From Schistosoma mansoni (Eukaryota > Platyhelminthes > Trematoda > Strigeidida > Schistosomatidae): DNA of 64,000 bases. The position numbers were made by a program, and so were the translations under genes. Shown piece after piece: positions 11,201 to 26,187 of this stretch (positions are counted from its first letter, which is position 1; each line of letters starts with the position of its first letter). The notes beneath the pieces were generated by a model. That model did no database searches, was not told where the DNA came from, and saw nothing but the letters and a program-made list of their open reading frames with translations. Where the stretch lies: NCBI RefSeq assembly GCF_000237925.1, contig NW_017386091.1, forward strand, positions 124,001 through 188,000. Reading direction: 5' to 3'.

Positions 11201-14200
11201 CAATTGTGCACATGGGCTGGCTCCAGTATCCTGAGGGAACAAGTGGCGTATGAATCAATCGTTGGTGACCGGCTACCATGTGACTGCATCTCCTCACGAT
11301 GCTCCACTGCCTTGTGGATCAGACCTTTAGGTCGAAGGCTCCGGGTGTGGCCCCTTAAGAAAACCACCTCATTCGGTCTGGGCACGTGGGCAGTATCATA
11401 GCCCTCACACAATTAAATGAAATGACAATTTTTTGTGTGGTGCATATATATCTGGTGCTTCCTTGTACCAATATTTATGTGTTCAAATAAATAAATAAAT
11501 ATTTCATATTTGTTTAAATCTTGTATCAAATCAAACAGCAGTTTGTACCATCTCAAGTTTTATTTAATAAACCCGTATACTAGATCCAAGCATGTTCATT
11601 CACTCGATCTCACCAAGCCAATATGGAGAGCTAGCCTATTTCATCTCTTGATATTCAGAGACCCAACTGTAGTTACTCTTAGCCTAGTGTATTCAGATGT
11701 AATATCAAGCTTCAAGTAGATCGAATATTTTCGGACTGGGTTGATTCTGTGAGACTAAATGAAACTGTAAGAAGTCATTTAAATAAAGATACACACCGTT
11801 GCTTGTTCTTATTTTCTTTTCAAATTGGCTGTACTATTGCACGTTTTTTTTTATCTTAGAACTCATGTTATTTATGACTAACTATTAGATTATCTGTTCA
11901 CTATCTACATGTTTTTCTTAACATACCAAACTCTTTTTCTGCTCAGGGTGTTAGTGTTATTGGTGTTCATCAAATTGATCGAATTGTTGAAGTTGTTGAA
12001 GAAACATTACAAGGTTAGTTATTGTCTGAGTGTCAGTGTTCCAATTATCAGTGTATTAAAATTAACTTTATATGTACCAACGTCTTAATGGGCATGGTTG
12101 TTATCATCAATCCCTTATAAAAATTTCAGTATATGTGAAGGAAACTCCATGGATTTGATATTTAACTGTCTATAATGTCGAATTGTTAACAAAAGAAAAG
12201 AATCGTTCAGTTAGTTCATAAAAGTCCTTGCAGGTAAATGGGAAGTTCGACATTAACATCGTCGGATGCCGGCCCAGTGGTCTATCGGTTAAGTGCTCTG
12301 GCGTGAGACTGGTAGGTCCTGGGTCCGAATCTCGCGAGTGCGGGATCGTAGATGCTCACTGCTGAGGAGTCTCATAATAGGACGAAATGGCCGTCCAGTG
12401 CTTGTAGGTTTTTCTTTGGTGGTCTAGCTTCAATTGACTCATGATTTCAACTATTAAATGGGAAGTGTTAAACGTAGAATAACATTGAAAGTGTTCATTA
12501 GCACTGACTTACGACTTATGATAGTATTTATGAAGGTATGTCATTTTTCGCTTTGAATATTCAACATCGAATTCGTCAGTTTCTCTTTGCACTTGGGATT
12601 CATGATCGCAAGACTCAGTGGAAACATCTGATTCTTTAGTGTTAATCCTCCTGGTGAGATCGAAATCTCATTTAGCTATAGATTTAAACACCAGAATATT
12701 GATCACTATGTCGTCACTATAATAGGCCTTATAGATCAATAGAAACTAATAATCTAAACTCTAAATATTAACGCTCATAAATATTAAAACTTCACAACCA
12801 ATAGTAATAAACACCATATCTATTGAACAAGTTTAATGATCATAAACAAAGATGGATAGTGGCTAACAGTGGAGTCCAGGACGTGCGTTTCGTCCTATTT
12901 GGGACTCGTCAGCTGGAAGCAATACGCACAGTATGTACATATGGCCAATAAGAGATTGATCAATTGCAGTCCTAAACATCAATGGAAAGATTCAAACAAA
13001 ACAATACTAAGTGAATTTTAATGATTGTTATAACACAGTGGCATAGTGGATTATAACATTTTGACTTCTGGAATGATAAGTATTGCATGGTAAGCAAAGA
13101 TGGATAATGGCTAGCAGTGGAATCCAGTTTGACGCGCGTTTCTTCCTATTTGGGACTCGTCAGCTGGATGTGCCTGCATCTCAGAGTTGATGTTCATTCC
13201 AGGACTCGAACCCACTACTTTTCGCTTCAAACGTCATCGCGTTATCCACTCGACCACTAAGTCCTAATAGCCACTTGCTTGTGCAATGGAGTGAAGTTTA
13301 AATTCACTTAGTATTGTTTTGTGTGTTCATTGCAAATGCTATTAATTTTTGTATTATTCTGATTGAATAGTTTATACATTGTGTCTGTTACCATTGAAAA
13401 TCTTGACCTCTATAGATATGTTAGTGAATATGATTATTTTCAAATAATTGTCAGTAATTTGCCCTCTTTTGTCGCTTTGGTATTTAAGATCTTTTATCAG
13501 ATTGTGGTGAACATTCAACTTGTATTTTTTGTGTCTCATAGAAACTAGTTTTATTGTAAGTTACGTATGCCAACCGATTATTTGAACCAGAGTGGGTGAA
13601 GCTGGGTTCAAACCTAAGAATGGTTGGCTGAAAGTCGTACTTTAACTGGTGCACTGAAGCCTACCTTACTGGACATAGAGCAACAAAATCCACTGTACAT
13701 ATGACTCAATCTTCGACGCTGAAAATACCCGCAGTGATAGTAAGAGATAAAGCAAGCAAGATGGTCACTAAGACAGTTGGCTAGTAAAATGGGCGTGGAC
13801 TCCATTATACCCTATTGGGACGAGACATGCTTCCTGGATTCCACTGCTAGCCATTATCCATTTCTGCTTATAATGCTTGTGATTCAAGGCAATATTGAAG
13901 CAATCCGCATAGAATGCACATATGACAGTCACAACGTAGAACTTCGTACGTACGTACATCAGTTCGAGTTGCCATACCACATTAACACAGAGATGTAGTT
14001 GTCGATTCAAATCCCATAGTGGTAGAAGTAGTAAGAGTATAAACAGTAGTCAGAAAGATTAGGGTTTGAAGATGTTATTCTAGGAGTATAATCCAATGAA
14101 ATCCATTTGGGAAGACAAAAAAGATAGAAACATGAAGAATTCAGAAGATTAGAATTTGGTAGAACACAAAGAGTGGATGCACCTTCGCCATTGCAAACAA

Positions 14201-17200
14201 TTTTGAGCCATGTCATTCAAGGTCTCTAACCATCAATTGTTATCATCTCGCGAATCTCATGTAGCTATATGAATCAAAATTTTGCAATTAGAAAATCTTT
14301 GTTCCACTTTCTACCAACTTTTTTTCCACTGTTTATTTCCTCACCTTCTTAAGGCTACCTAAAGTTTGCCAACGAGCCATCCTTACAGTTTATATATATA
14401 TTTATATAAATATTTTAGGTAATGTTGTACGATTTTTGGATAAAAAGTGTACATCATCAGAATCATCTAGTTCAGCAACACATTCATCATCATCATCACT
14501 AGCTGGTATAGCATTAGATTTACCCAAAATTCGACGTAATCCATTAATTGAAATATTAGCTATAAGTACTGGTTGTTTAAATGCATGTACATATTGTAAA
14601 ACAAAACAAGCTCGTGGTATATTAGCTAGTTATCCTATTGAACAATTATTAGATCGTGCTAAACAAGCATTTAAAGGTATGTTTATGTTTACAATGTATT
14701 TATTTATTTATTTTTAATTTCAATAATGAACCCTAACATTGTACTTTTCAATTTGAACTTGTATTATGCTTTCTATAATCAGTCAGTCAGTCAGCTACAA
14801 CTCAGGACCAAGTTACCACACCTCATTAGAACAACAAGATGAACACCGAATTCATAGAAGTAGTTACTTTAACTGTATCAATATATAAAAGAAAGATTGT
14901 GTATAAGGATATAGTACAGGAAGAAAGGCCCCCAAATGCCTTGGTACGGCCGAGAATGGGGAGAGTCCGCTCTTCCTCTCGAAATGCTCTCACATGGCCA
15001 CGTGAATATATAGCCTCTGTCAGGGAAGTCCTACTCACTGCCTTCTTGTGGCGGGGTGTTGTTTACGAAAGTGAGAGGACGAAAAGCGAATGTTCGGTGC
15101 TTTAACCAAGTTGGTGGACACGGCGAGTCCATCTAGGAGAGTTGGAAAACCCTGATTCCAAACCAATGGTGCACAGGGGCTCCAGTATACTGAAGGAACA
15201 AATGGCGTATGAATCAATCATTGGTCATCGGCTACCATGGGACTGCATCTCCTCACGATGCTCCACTGCCTTGTGGATCAGATCTTTAGGTCAAAGGCTC
15301 CGGGTGTGGCCCCCTAAGAAAACCACCTGCTTCAGTCTGGGCACCTGGGCAGAATCATGGCCCTCACACAAATCAAATGAGATTTGTGTGGCGCATATTT
15401 ATCTGGTTCTTCCTTGTACCAATATTTATGTGTTTAAATAATAAGATAATAATAATAATAATAACAGGAAGAAAGAATTAGTTGGTAGAAATAAAGATAT
15501 AAAGCAATTTGAATCTCACAGTTTTAAGGAAAGACGGTTAGTGTATACACCTACGCCATTGTGATAGATTTTGAGACATCTCACACAGAGTCTCCAACCA
15601 TTGGTCACGATAGTCTCGTGGACCCCAACCAAGTAGTTTGTATCTACCAACATGGCTCAGACTAGAAGTTAGTGACTTCAAGCACTGATGCCACGTTTTG
15701 GTTTGGTCGCCCCTAACTCTCTTCCAACCATCCCTAATACTAGTCAGCATTGCACATCGTGGTAATCGGTGTTCTGGTATACGTAACACGTGGCCGAAAT
15801 ATCTCAGTAGATAAAGGATTACAACCTCATCAACTGATTTATCATCATTCCCTAATACCCTGCGTCTAACTTCACTAGATCGACTCATGAATTCAACTGT
15901 TAAATGTCACCCAGAGTCTCTATAACTTTTGAATTAACCGCCAAACTATTGAGAAGGGAAATAAATTGAAGTATTTATACCTTATCCCAACTGACAATGA
16001 TACATGAAATGAAAATGTGTATATATGTATAAAATTTATTGATATATCCCAGGGAATAAGTCATTCATCATGTAATGTATCCTGTTTAAAATTTAGAAGG
16101 GGGGATGATTAAAAGAAAATCCTTTTGCTGACTGATTTTGGCAAAATATCTGAGAAATAATAAAATTTCCCTGCTAAAAATATGGTTTATCAGTATGTGT
16201 TTGTGGAGATTATTATGTTTTTGATTGAGATCATGAACTGATTGATGTTAGACGACCATTGAAAACCTGGAAGCATTGGAAAGGCTTCTCGTCCTAGTGT
16301 GGGACTCCTCAGTAGTGCGCCTCCACGATCCCGCTCGCGAGATTCGAACCCAAGGCTTTCGCTCTCACTCTTGAACTCTTAACCTCTAGACCACCGAGCT
16401 GGCGTCCGACGATGTTAATGTTTAACCTCAACCAATCGATGAAATGACCTATAATTGCTTTGAAAAATAATGTTTTATTGTATTTGTATAGATGAAATCA
16501 ATTATTCATCATACGACTGAAGCTTTAAGAACCTTTCTAATTCAATCATATTCTTGTCAACTTTAGTAAATCAACACTTAAACATGAATGTAGCTTTCTC
16601 AGCCTTTGCGCCTCCACAACTTATTATATTAGTTCGAGTCCATATATAAAAGCATCATTGTAGTTACTATATAAGATTAGGATTTAGATGTTTGTCAGTC
16701 GTTTAACTTAATCTATCTAGTGCGGTAATTTTGTACAGTTCACTCTCCAGTTTGTCTCATATCAGTTTTTTCTTCATTGTAAGTATAATAATAATCTAGG
16801 TTTCGCGCTTATAGAAACTGTTTTTATTAGGCTTACTATGGTAATTCAGTGGATTAACCAACAAACAGATTTGTATTACACTGCTTTCCGTCGGTATTCT
16901 CGTCTGAATCTTAAAGTGAGAATAAGACTAACTAATAAGTTTTTTCAGAGTATCCGTTTAGAAAATAAACAATAATTTCCCCCCGGGAAGCTGTTAGAAG
17001 CAGACAGCTGAAGTTGGTTACGCAATATCGTGAATTGATTGATATTAGGCTCGTACACTGTTGGGTACCTGTTCAGTTAAACGTTCAGGGCGAGACCCAA
17101 GGTCCTGAATTCGACTCCTGGTTGCAAGGTCATGGATGTGTATTGCTGAGGTTTTAAAATGTTTCTTCAATGATTATATGGTAAGGCTGTGTTAGATTAC

Positions 17201-20200
17201 TCAATGAGAATTAGACTTAGTTCTCTTAAAGTGGTCTTCATCAAAGAGCCCCTTCAGTTTGTCAGGAAGAATAGGTACTATAAAACTTGAGGATAAAATA
17301 TACTTTTCCAAGTTTGTATTTGCCCAAAATTATCACTGGTTTAAAAAAGAGTATTTTATTCAAAATTTTAGAAGGTGTTAAGGAACTATGGCTTACTTCA
17401 GAAGATCTTGGTGCTTACGGCCGTGATTTAGACAGGACTACATCATCTCTTATTTGTCCTGGATTATCTGAAAAATGGTCACATCACATTACACTTGCTG
17501 ATCTGTTGGCTGGTCTTGTCCCAATTATTCCTGCTGGATGTATGTTACGTTTGGGTATGACAAATCCGCCATATATATTAGATCAGTTAGTTGAAATCGC
17601 GGAAGTATTATCACATCCTAGAGTGTATTCATTTCTTCATATTCCTGTTCAATCTGGTAACTTTTTATTTATTTTCATATTCTGTTTATAATGGAACTTT
17701 TATATAGATGTATAGGGTATTTCCGTTTTCCTTCATCAATGTTACATAGTGACTAGTAGTGGCATTCTTGTCAGGCAGTCGTCTGTTGGATATATCATTT
17801 TTTTCTTGATATACAATACTTAAGCTCTGAAAACGTTCCAGCAGAACATTATGTAAATGTTACATATAATGTCAGTAATAAGAGTAGCTCTGGTAATAGC
17901 TTCTACATCTATATTTCTTGGCTATTTGCAAGCCAATAAGAGTTAAGATAGAGTCTCGTGCATTTTCGCACAAAAGTGAAAGTCTAGTGAAAGATAGCTT
18001 GTATGTTATTGACAATATTTGGTTCCCAAAATGCTTGAAATGTATAAAAATATCTAAGCAAGCAAATAGTGACTATAATACGATGCTTAGGTTGAATTAC
18101 AAGAAATAACTGCTCCCGATACAGATTTTGTGTTAAAATTCTTAATGTGATTCGCTGCATAGTGAAGATTGTTTTTGTAGCTATATAGTATTCTGACTAT
18201 AAATATCAATATAAGCAGAGCATCATCGTATTGCAGCTGATGTCAGTTGGTGACAAAAACCCTATAAAGTTTTGACTAAATTTCACAGCGCCAACTTAAC
18301 CTACAGTATGTAAATTTAACCTTTTTCCTTTAACATAATGTGAATAGTTTAATGTATTGGCGTTAATTAATTAAATCGAAATCATTGTTTCCTGATTGAT
18401 ATCGTTAATTCGTTCATAGTCTTCGGTATTTTACCACATTTATCTACGTATTTCGAAATTTGGAATTATATTGTCTGGATTGATTGGGATGAACATATAC
18501 AAGACTACTGTAAAATGGTGGTAAAAGTTATATTTCGAAGAAAATCATAAAGTTCTATATTCACAACACCATAAAAAAACAATTATAACGTGATACAATA
18601 AGACTTGAATTCTTCAAGTGCCCTGGTACGGCCGAGAGTGCTCTCACATGGCCTGGCGTATATAGCCTGTCAGGGAAGTCCTATTCACCGCATTCCCGTA
18701 GCATTACTGTTGTTTACGGAATTGAGAGGACGAAAAGCGAATGTCCGGCGCTTTAACCGGGTTAGTGGACACGAAAAGTCCATCTAGGGGAGCTGGAAAA
18801 CTCTCATTTCAAACCAATGATGTACATAGGCCCCATTATCCTGAGGGAACAAATGGTGTACGAATCAATCGTTGGTCACCGGCTACCATGAAACTGCATC
18901 TCCTCACGATGTTCCACTGCCTTGTGGATCAGACCTTTAGGTCAAAGGCTCCAGTATGGCCCCCCATGAAAACCACCTGCTTCAGTTTGGGCACCTGGGC
19001 ATCATATATATATATATAACGGCATTTGAAGCGAATGGTGCTAGATTCGAGTCCCAGAGTGAACATCAACCCTGGCTTACAGGTACATACAACTCACGAG
19101 TCCCAAATAGGACGAAACGCACGTCCAGAATTCTACTGCTAGCCACTTTCCATCTCCGTCTAAAAGCCTTTTTGGTGCATTATATTCTAACGAAATCAAG
19201 TTTTGCAACGTTTTACAAAATTAGAGAATAGTTTTCATTGTGCACCATTGTTAGCTCAAGAACATTTGAATATTAGACAGGGCTTGTTCTAGTTTAAAAG
19301 GTTTATAAAGTAAGGATCGACTCAAGTTACGCTTAGGATTTGCTATCGATCAGTGTAACTTTCAAAAAGTACGTCATAGTTCAAATATCCAATTAGTTCA
19401 GTTTTAATGTTTGTTGGTTAATGTATATTGTCAATTTTGATTTCGCAGACTCCCTGTAGAACTTCAATAAATCGTCTATATGTTGAAGATTACGTTGTTT
19501 GTAATTTATCTTAATTTAAAAGAGGAATTCTTTTATCTTTCGTGCATAATTGATTACAGTGAATTCTCTTCACCCACCTATTAAAAGGATTGTCTAAATG
19601 TGCTATGTTTGAAGAGATTACGAGATCACTCTAAAACCGGCGAACAGAACGAAGGATCAGCGACACAACAAAACAAGCTAAACTACTCCAATGCGTTCTA
19701 GCTCCGCTAACTAGAGCGAGAAGGTCTGGTGCAGATGAGGGAAAGGTATATTTCACAAGCAGCCAGACGCACAAACAACAGGAAGCACAACTCAAGTGTA
19801 TATATACAGCATAAAAATGTCCTCAGGAAGAGTCACAAAATAGCGTGTTAAACGAGGGAACGAACTAATGACATTTAGGGTCCCTTTAAGTGTGAAATAC
19901 AATTTGAAGGTGAAAATAGGCGCTTTTGGAGCGGAAACGAGAAATTCAAATTTCCAAGATGAAATTATAAAATTAAGGCGTTTACCAACTGATTTCTGGG
20001 GATCTAGCATCCCCGACAAAACGTCTAGAATTTCTGGTTTGACTACACAGACAAGCAAGCTAATTAAAACTCCTGGGGCATATATGGAATCATAATATTG
20101 ACCATCAACTGTATGATGATCAATTTCACTGAAGAAGACTTCATGAAGACGTAAGAGTAAGGATTTTCATAAATTCGAATGGTCAGAAATCTATAATCAA

Positions 20201-23200
20201 CTTAATGTAATTGATTAATCATGTAAGATCAAGGTATTTTATATGAATTCTTTCATTGTTCATTACGTATTATTCATATATGCTTCCTTCTGATTAAATG
20301 AATAACCACAAGGGTTTCACAAAACCATTTAATGTCTCATGTGTTCATCGGTATTCTTAGTCTCTGTCAATTTTCTTATATTTTTTTTGTCACAGGTTCA
20401 GATGCTGTATTAGACGCAATGAAAAGGGAATATACTATGGAAGAATTCTCAAGTGTTGTAGATTATCTTATGCAAAATGTGAAACCGCCAAATTTGTAAG
20501 TTATCATTTGCTTATAGTTATCAGTATAAGGTTATGGGTGGAGAATGCTAGTCGGCGGTCTATGCCCTCCTCCCAAGAGGGTTAACAGGCTTAAGTATAG
20601 GGTTGTGAAGATTGTCAAGTTGTAATTAAGACCATGAACCGATTTAAAAAAGAAACAAACGACTTACTTACATTCTGCTAATCATGTGTTCATTGATTTC
20701 CCCCATCATCTTTAATCTATATTGTTTCTTTTTAGACCTCCTGGCGCAGCACATGATACTGTAAATGGATCTGGAACGCTTACAATTGCCACTGATGTGA
20801 TATGCGGTTTTCCAACTGAAACAAATAATGATTTTAATGAAACTGTTGAATTAATTGAAAAGTATCAATTTCCTGTATTACATATAAATCAATTCTTTCC
20901 ACGTCCTGGTACACCTGCTGCTAATATGTCAAGGTATTTTCTAAAATTAGGAAATTTTTTTTGGTTTTATTTGTTTACATACTACTTATGCCGACAGACG
21001 TGATTAGCATACAACACAGTATGTGTAATCTTCACGGAGAGGGTGTAATTCAAAGTCTGCTGTTCAATGAATTGTTTTACAGTTTACTATTTGAAGAAGA
21101 TACATATTCTCTAGTTTATCATGCTGTTATGTTTGAAGCGATTACAAGTTACCTAATCTGAGAACAGAACAAAGACTCTGTGACCAAAGACGGATAAGCT
21201 GGCTATTCTGATGCGGCCCAGCCCCGCTAACTAAAGTGAGAAGTCCAAGTTCGAAGTGAGGAAGATATATTCCGCAAGTAGCCAGAAACACAAACGATCA
21301 CAACAGGCACAAATCAAAATGTATATATACAGCATAAAATTGTCTTTGGGAAGCATTACAAAATAGTATACTAAAAAAACAACGAACCAATAGCGTTTAA
21401 GATCCTCCCAAGTGGGAAATACAACTTAAAGGCGAAAATGAGCGCTTTTGGCGCGAAAACAAGAGATTCAAACTTTTAAAATAAAATTACAAAAATAAGA
21501 CATTTACCAAGTGATTTCTGGGGATCTAAGATCCCCAACACATGCTATCTAATCTACGGTGTTGATTGGATTGAATGTGAATTGTGTATATCTATCACTA
21601 TTGATAACATTTAATGCCTAAGAGTACTGTAGGACTGTTTTGTCCTGATATGTCCATCTACAACCGCTTGACCGGAAGTCGAACTCAAGACATCTGATCT
21701 TGTGAGCGAGCGCTTAACCTCTAAACCACTGAGCCAGTATCCAATGGTGTATATACATAACTTCGGTCAGTTCACGTCATTGCACGAGCATCTGGCGATT
21801 GTAGAATTTTCATATTTTGATTGCCTGTATCTGAGTCGTGGGTTCGCACTACTCAAGACTCCTATACTAGGATGTAACAGCTGTCCACTGCCTCGTGGTT
21901 TCTAGTGGTGGTCTTGCTTAGTTTGTTTTGTAATTTGAACTATGATAAATAGTACAGCTTTCACGCTCATCTTCTGGGACAGTGACCAAAATTAATATAG
22001 AATGTATCATATATTTACTTTTAAGTAAGCATATGGTTGATTGTACTGTCAGGGAAGATAGTCAAACAATTTGTAAGATTCGAATATTATTTTTATGATA
22101 CACTTTATTATTGTTGTTTTTTTTTCTATAGAAAAGCCAATTCTTCCGAAGTTAAATCTCGTACACGTAGATTACATGATCTTTTCCGAAGTTATCGAAC
22201 TTATGATGGTCGTGTTGGTTGTGAAGTTCGTGTTCTTATTACTGAACCAAGTTTTGATGGTAAATTTTGGGTTGGTCATACAAAAGCTTATGAACAAGTA
22301 TGTATAACTGTTAATAAATAAATAAATAAATGATTAACGCAAATTATCAATGTGTCTATATTGCTTGTTGCTGAATGTTTTCCAAGTTGAATTCACGAGT
22401 CAATCTAAGCTAGACCACCATTGAAAACCTGGAATCACAGGACAGCCGTCTCGTCCTAGTATCAAACTCCTCAACAGTAAGCACCCACGATCCTGCACGC
22501 AAGGACTCGAACCCAGATGGAAGAAAGTTAGGGGCGGCCACAACAAAATACGGTATGTTCATAAAGTCACTAACTTCTTATCTGAGTCATGTTGGTAGAC
22601 TCAGACTACCTGTGATCCGCGCGACTATTATAATCAATGGTTGGAGACTTTCTGTGACATGACTCAGAATTGATCACAATGACGTAGGTGTATAAAATCT
22701 CTGACTTCCTTTAAACCGCGAGATTAGAACTACTTTATATCCTATAAGCGAAAAATAGATGGTGGCCAGCAATGGATTCGAGAACATGCGTTTCATCCTA
22801 TTTGGGACTCATCAGCTGGATGTACCTGCATCCCAGAGTTGATGTTCTTTGTTTATAATTACCGTAACAAAAATGAAACACTGATATTGACATCATTACA
22901 TCAACTATTTAATTTTGATCGAACTAAATATTCTGTACACTATTCCTTTATACTGTTTAAATTCCCGTTAATTTAATTAGGTTATTTATTTTGAAGAATT
23001 AACTTATACTAAGGGATAAAACACCAGAAATACAAATTTCTACTTATTATTGAGATGTCACAAATATATCATTGTTTTATTATTCCAATATCCAGGATGT
23101 TTCAGTCTAACATTCAGCGGGAGGAGCAATCCCATGGTAACCGGTGACTGACAATTGGTTCATACGCCATTTGTTCCCTCAGGATACTGGAACCCATTTG

Positions 23201-26141
23201 TTTGGAATCAGGGTTTTCCAACTCCCGTAGGTGGACTTTCTGTGTCCATCAACTCGTTTAAAGCACTGGACATTTGCTTTCCATCCTCTGAATTTCGTAA
23301 ACAACAGTAATGCCACGAGAAGGCAGTGAGTAGTCCTTCCCTAGCAGAGGCTATATACGCATGGCTGTGTCAGAATATTTCTAGAGAGCGGACCCTCCCC
23401 ATTCTCGGCCGTACCAGGGCATTTGGGAGCATTAGTGTTTAAGAATTGATTAAAGTCTTTGAACAATGAACGATCAAGACATTATATTTAGAAAAATGTT
23501 TTTAGGTTTAATATGGAATTCATTGTATCAAGTCATGAAGTTCTTCAAATCATATAAACAATACCTCAGCTACTATAATCATGTACTTCTTTTTTTGTTG
23601 TTGAAAAGTCCACTTCATTCTCTCCAGTAACTGTGCGAACTGATGTTATGTAAACTGTATTCTAGACATTTGACGTTAAATCAATCTTATCTCCTTTAAA
23701 ATATTTCAGATTTCTGATAGCACGGTTATCCCATCCGTAGAATTCTTCACAACTCAGAATCTTCATATATCTCGTTGTTTCTCAACTCCAATGAATGCTC
23801 AGGTCATGTGCACAGACATTTCTCTCTAATTTAATTCATTAGCACTTATTCAAAGAATGATTCATAGATTGGAAAGCACAAAAGATTTGAGACGTTCATT
23901 CTTTTCAATAACCTTAGGGATTATATGATCGTTCTATCATTGTAGTGGTTGGTTTACTTATGGGGATTTGTTCTCTTCACTCTGTTGTTTTTGTAAATAA
24001 CACAAAAAAAATTGTCGTGAATTTCACAGATTTTTTATCGAAAACCATTATAGCTCAGTTCGTACTATTGTAGTGTTGGCTACTTATATTCATATAAACA
24101 GTATATGTTGATGGTCAGATATAGAATGTATTTTGACAGAAGACCGATAAGGAAAGAACTGAAATGAAACGCAATCAATATGAAAATGCATGAATGATGA
24201 AATCAGAGAAGATGGACTGATATCTGCAGAAAGAACAGTTAAGATTGAGACAATTGATTGTTAATTTGCAATTCAACTGTTTACTGTATGGTTGTCAGAT
24301 CTTAGTAAGATAGTTTGTAATTTGTGCTTTTATGCATTCGATTGTCCCCAACTAGTGTTCTTGTTCGCTACAATAGTATCATTCTACTATACGGAGCTGA
24401 AACTTAGAGAACTATCACAACTATCATCAAAAAGATAAAAGTATTTCTAAACAATTGTCTACATAGGATACTTAATGTCCGTTGGCCGGATACCATCAGT
24501 AATAGTCTACTGTGGGAGAAAACAAACCAGCTGCCAGCTGAAGAGGAGATTAAGAGATGTTGTAAGTGGATAGGACATACATTACGGAAATCATCAAACT
24601 TCATCACTAGGTAAACCCTAATTTGGAATCCGGAAGGAAAGCAGAAAAGAGGAAGGCCAAAGAACACATTACGCCAGGAAATAGAAGCATATATGAAAGG
24701 GATGAATAAAAACTGGAAAGGATTTCCCAGGACAGGGCTGGATGAAGAATGCTGATGGGCGGCCTATGTTCGTCCACAAGGGGTGACAGGCGTAATTATA
24801 GAAGATAGACTGATATTTACAGAAGGAACAGTGAAGATTATGACAATTGATTGTTATTTTGAAAATTAACTGTTTACTACTGTATGGTCATCAGATTCTA
24901 GTGAGATAGTCTGTAATGTTGTGCCAAAATACATTCAATTGTCCCCAACTAGTGTTCTTGTGCACTACACTATTTAGGGATTTAAGAAAGGAGTGTATTA
25001 TATATATGACTCTTTCTTTGGCAATTTCGTCTCTTTTTTTTCGGGGGGAGGGGGGAGGAATAACCGTCATCACTTCCTTTTTATATAATGCTTACATTCG
25101 TTTAATTCTCTTTTCTATCCTTTTATTCTTATAGATTTTATTACCAAAAGATCCTGATGTTTATGGTCGTATAGTACTTGTTCGTATTATAGAATGTGAT
25201 AAATTTTTTATGCGTGGTATCATTATTGATTCAGGACCATTCGACTCAATTGTTTTTCCGGAGAATAATGATATTTCTAAGAAACATTTCAATTTACTAT
25301 CATTACCATCATTAGTAGAAAAGACAATTCAACCATCTAAATCAAATTATTCTACTATGGTAAGAATAAATCTATTTAGCATATTGATGTATATTTTTGC
25401 CTCCAAATGCCCTGGTACGGCCGAGAGTGAGGAGAGTCCACTCTCCCTCTCCAAACGCTCTCACATGGACACGCGTATATAGCCTCTGACTGGGAAGTTC
25501 TACTCACTGCCTTCTCGTGGCATTACTGTTGTTTACGAAATTGAAAGGACGAAAAGCGAATGTCCGGCGATTCAACCGGATTGGTGGACACGGAGGGTCC
25601 GCTTAGGAAGTTGGAAAACCACAATTCCAAACCAATTGTGCACATAGGCTCCAGTATGTTGACGGAACAAATGGCGTATGAGTCAATCGTTGGTGACCTA
25701 CTACCATGGGATTTCATCTTCTTACGATGCTCCACTGCCTTGTGGATCAGACCTTTAGGTCAAAGGCTCGGAGTGTGGCCTCCTAAGAAAACCACCTGCT
25801 TCAGTTTGGCCTCCCAGGCAGTATCACAGTCCTCACACAAATCAAATGAGATTTGTATGGCGCATATGTATCTGATACCTCTTTGTACCAATATTTATGT
25901 GTTCATATAAATAAATTTGACACTCATTAGCAATATATATCTGTAATTTTGAAGAAACTGGTGCTCCCTACTGGGTTCGATCCTGCGTCACCCAGTTTTA
26001 CCGTCACGGTTATTATCACTGAGCTTATGCGATTGCGATTAACCTCCTGTAAAGATTTCACCAACACTCAAAAAGACTTGATATTCATGACGTTAGTCAC
26101 TACGCAGTGGTCAATCAATTGTAAAGACTATGTGAGTACAA

Positions 26142-26187
<46 letters not shown>

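Larger units (their letters stand above)
12842..13290 (-). repeat. Sm-alpha-like SINE, two units in the same orientation
   Basis: Two minus-strand Sm-alpha-type units whose hammerhead cores lie 251 bp apart. The upstream unit (in minus-strand reading) has a tRNA-like head with A-box-like ttagtggtcgagtgg and B-box gggttcgagtcctgg, typical of the pol III-transcribed schistosome Sm-alpha family. The second unit lacks its head. Both sit in CDKAL1 intron 3. Confidence 0.8.

Noticed and set aside
11170-11412. Many 60-115-codon ORFs inside SINE-1 copies (for example also 25560-25910 and 45380-45679)
   Set aside because: They recur only because SINE-1 repeats; frames differ between copies and the family derives from non-coding leader and tail of RTE-A.
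12281-12345. tRNA gene candidates from A/B-box-like blocks (also near 13200-13260, 26340-26400, 43205-43265)
   Set aside because: These are SINE heads: no complete cloverleaf or anticodon arm is supported, and each is followed by a hammerhead arm.
26141-26183. (TA)n tract as a regulatory element or origin
   Set aside because: A simple microsatellite in an intron; nothing links it to function.
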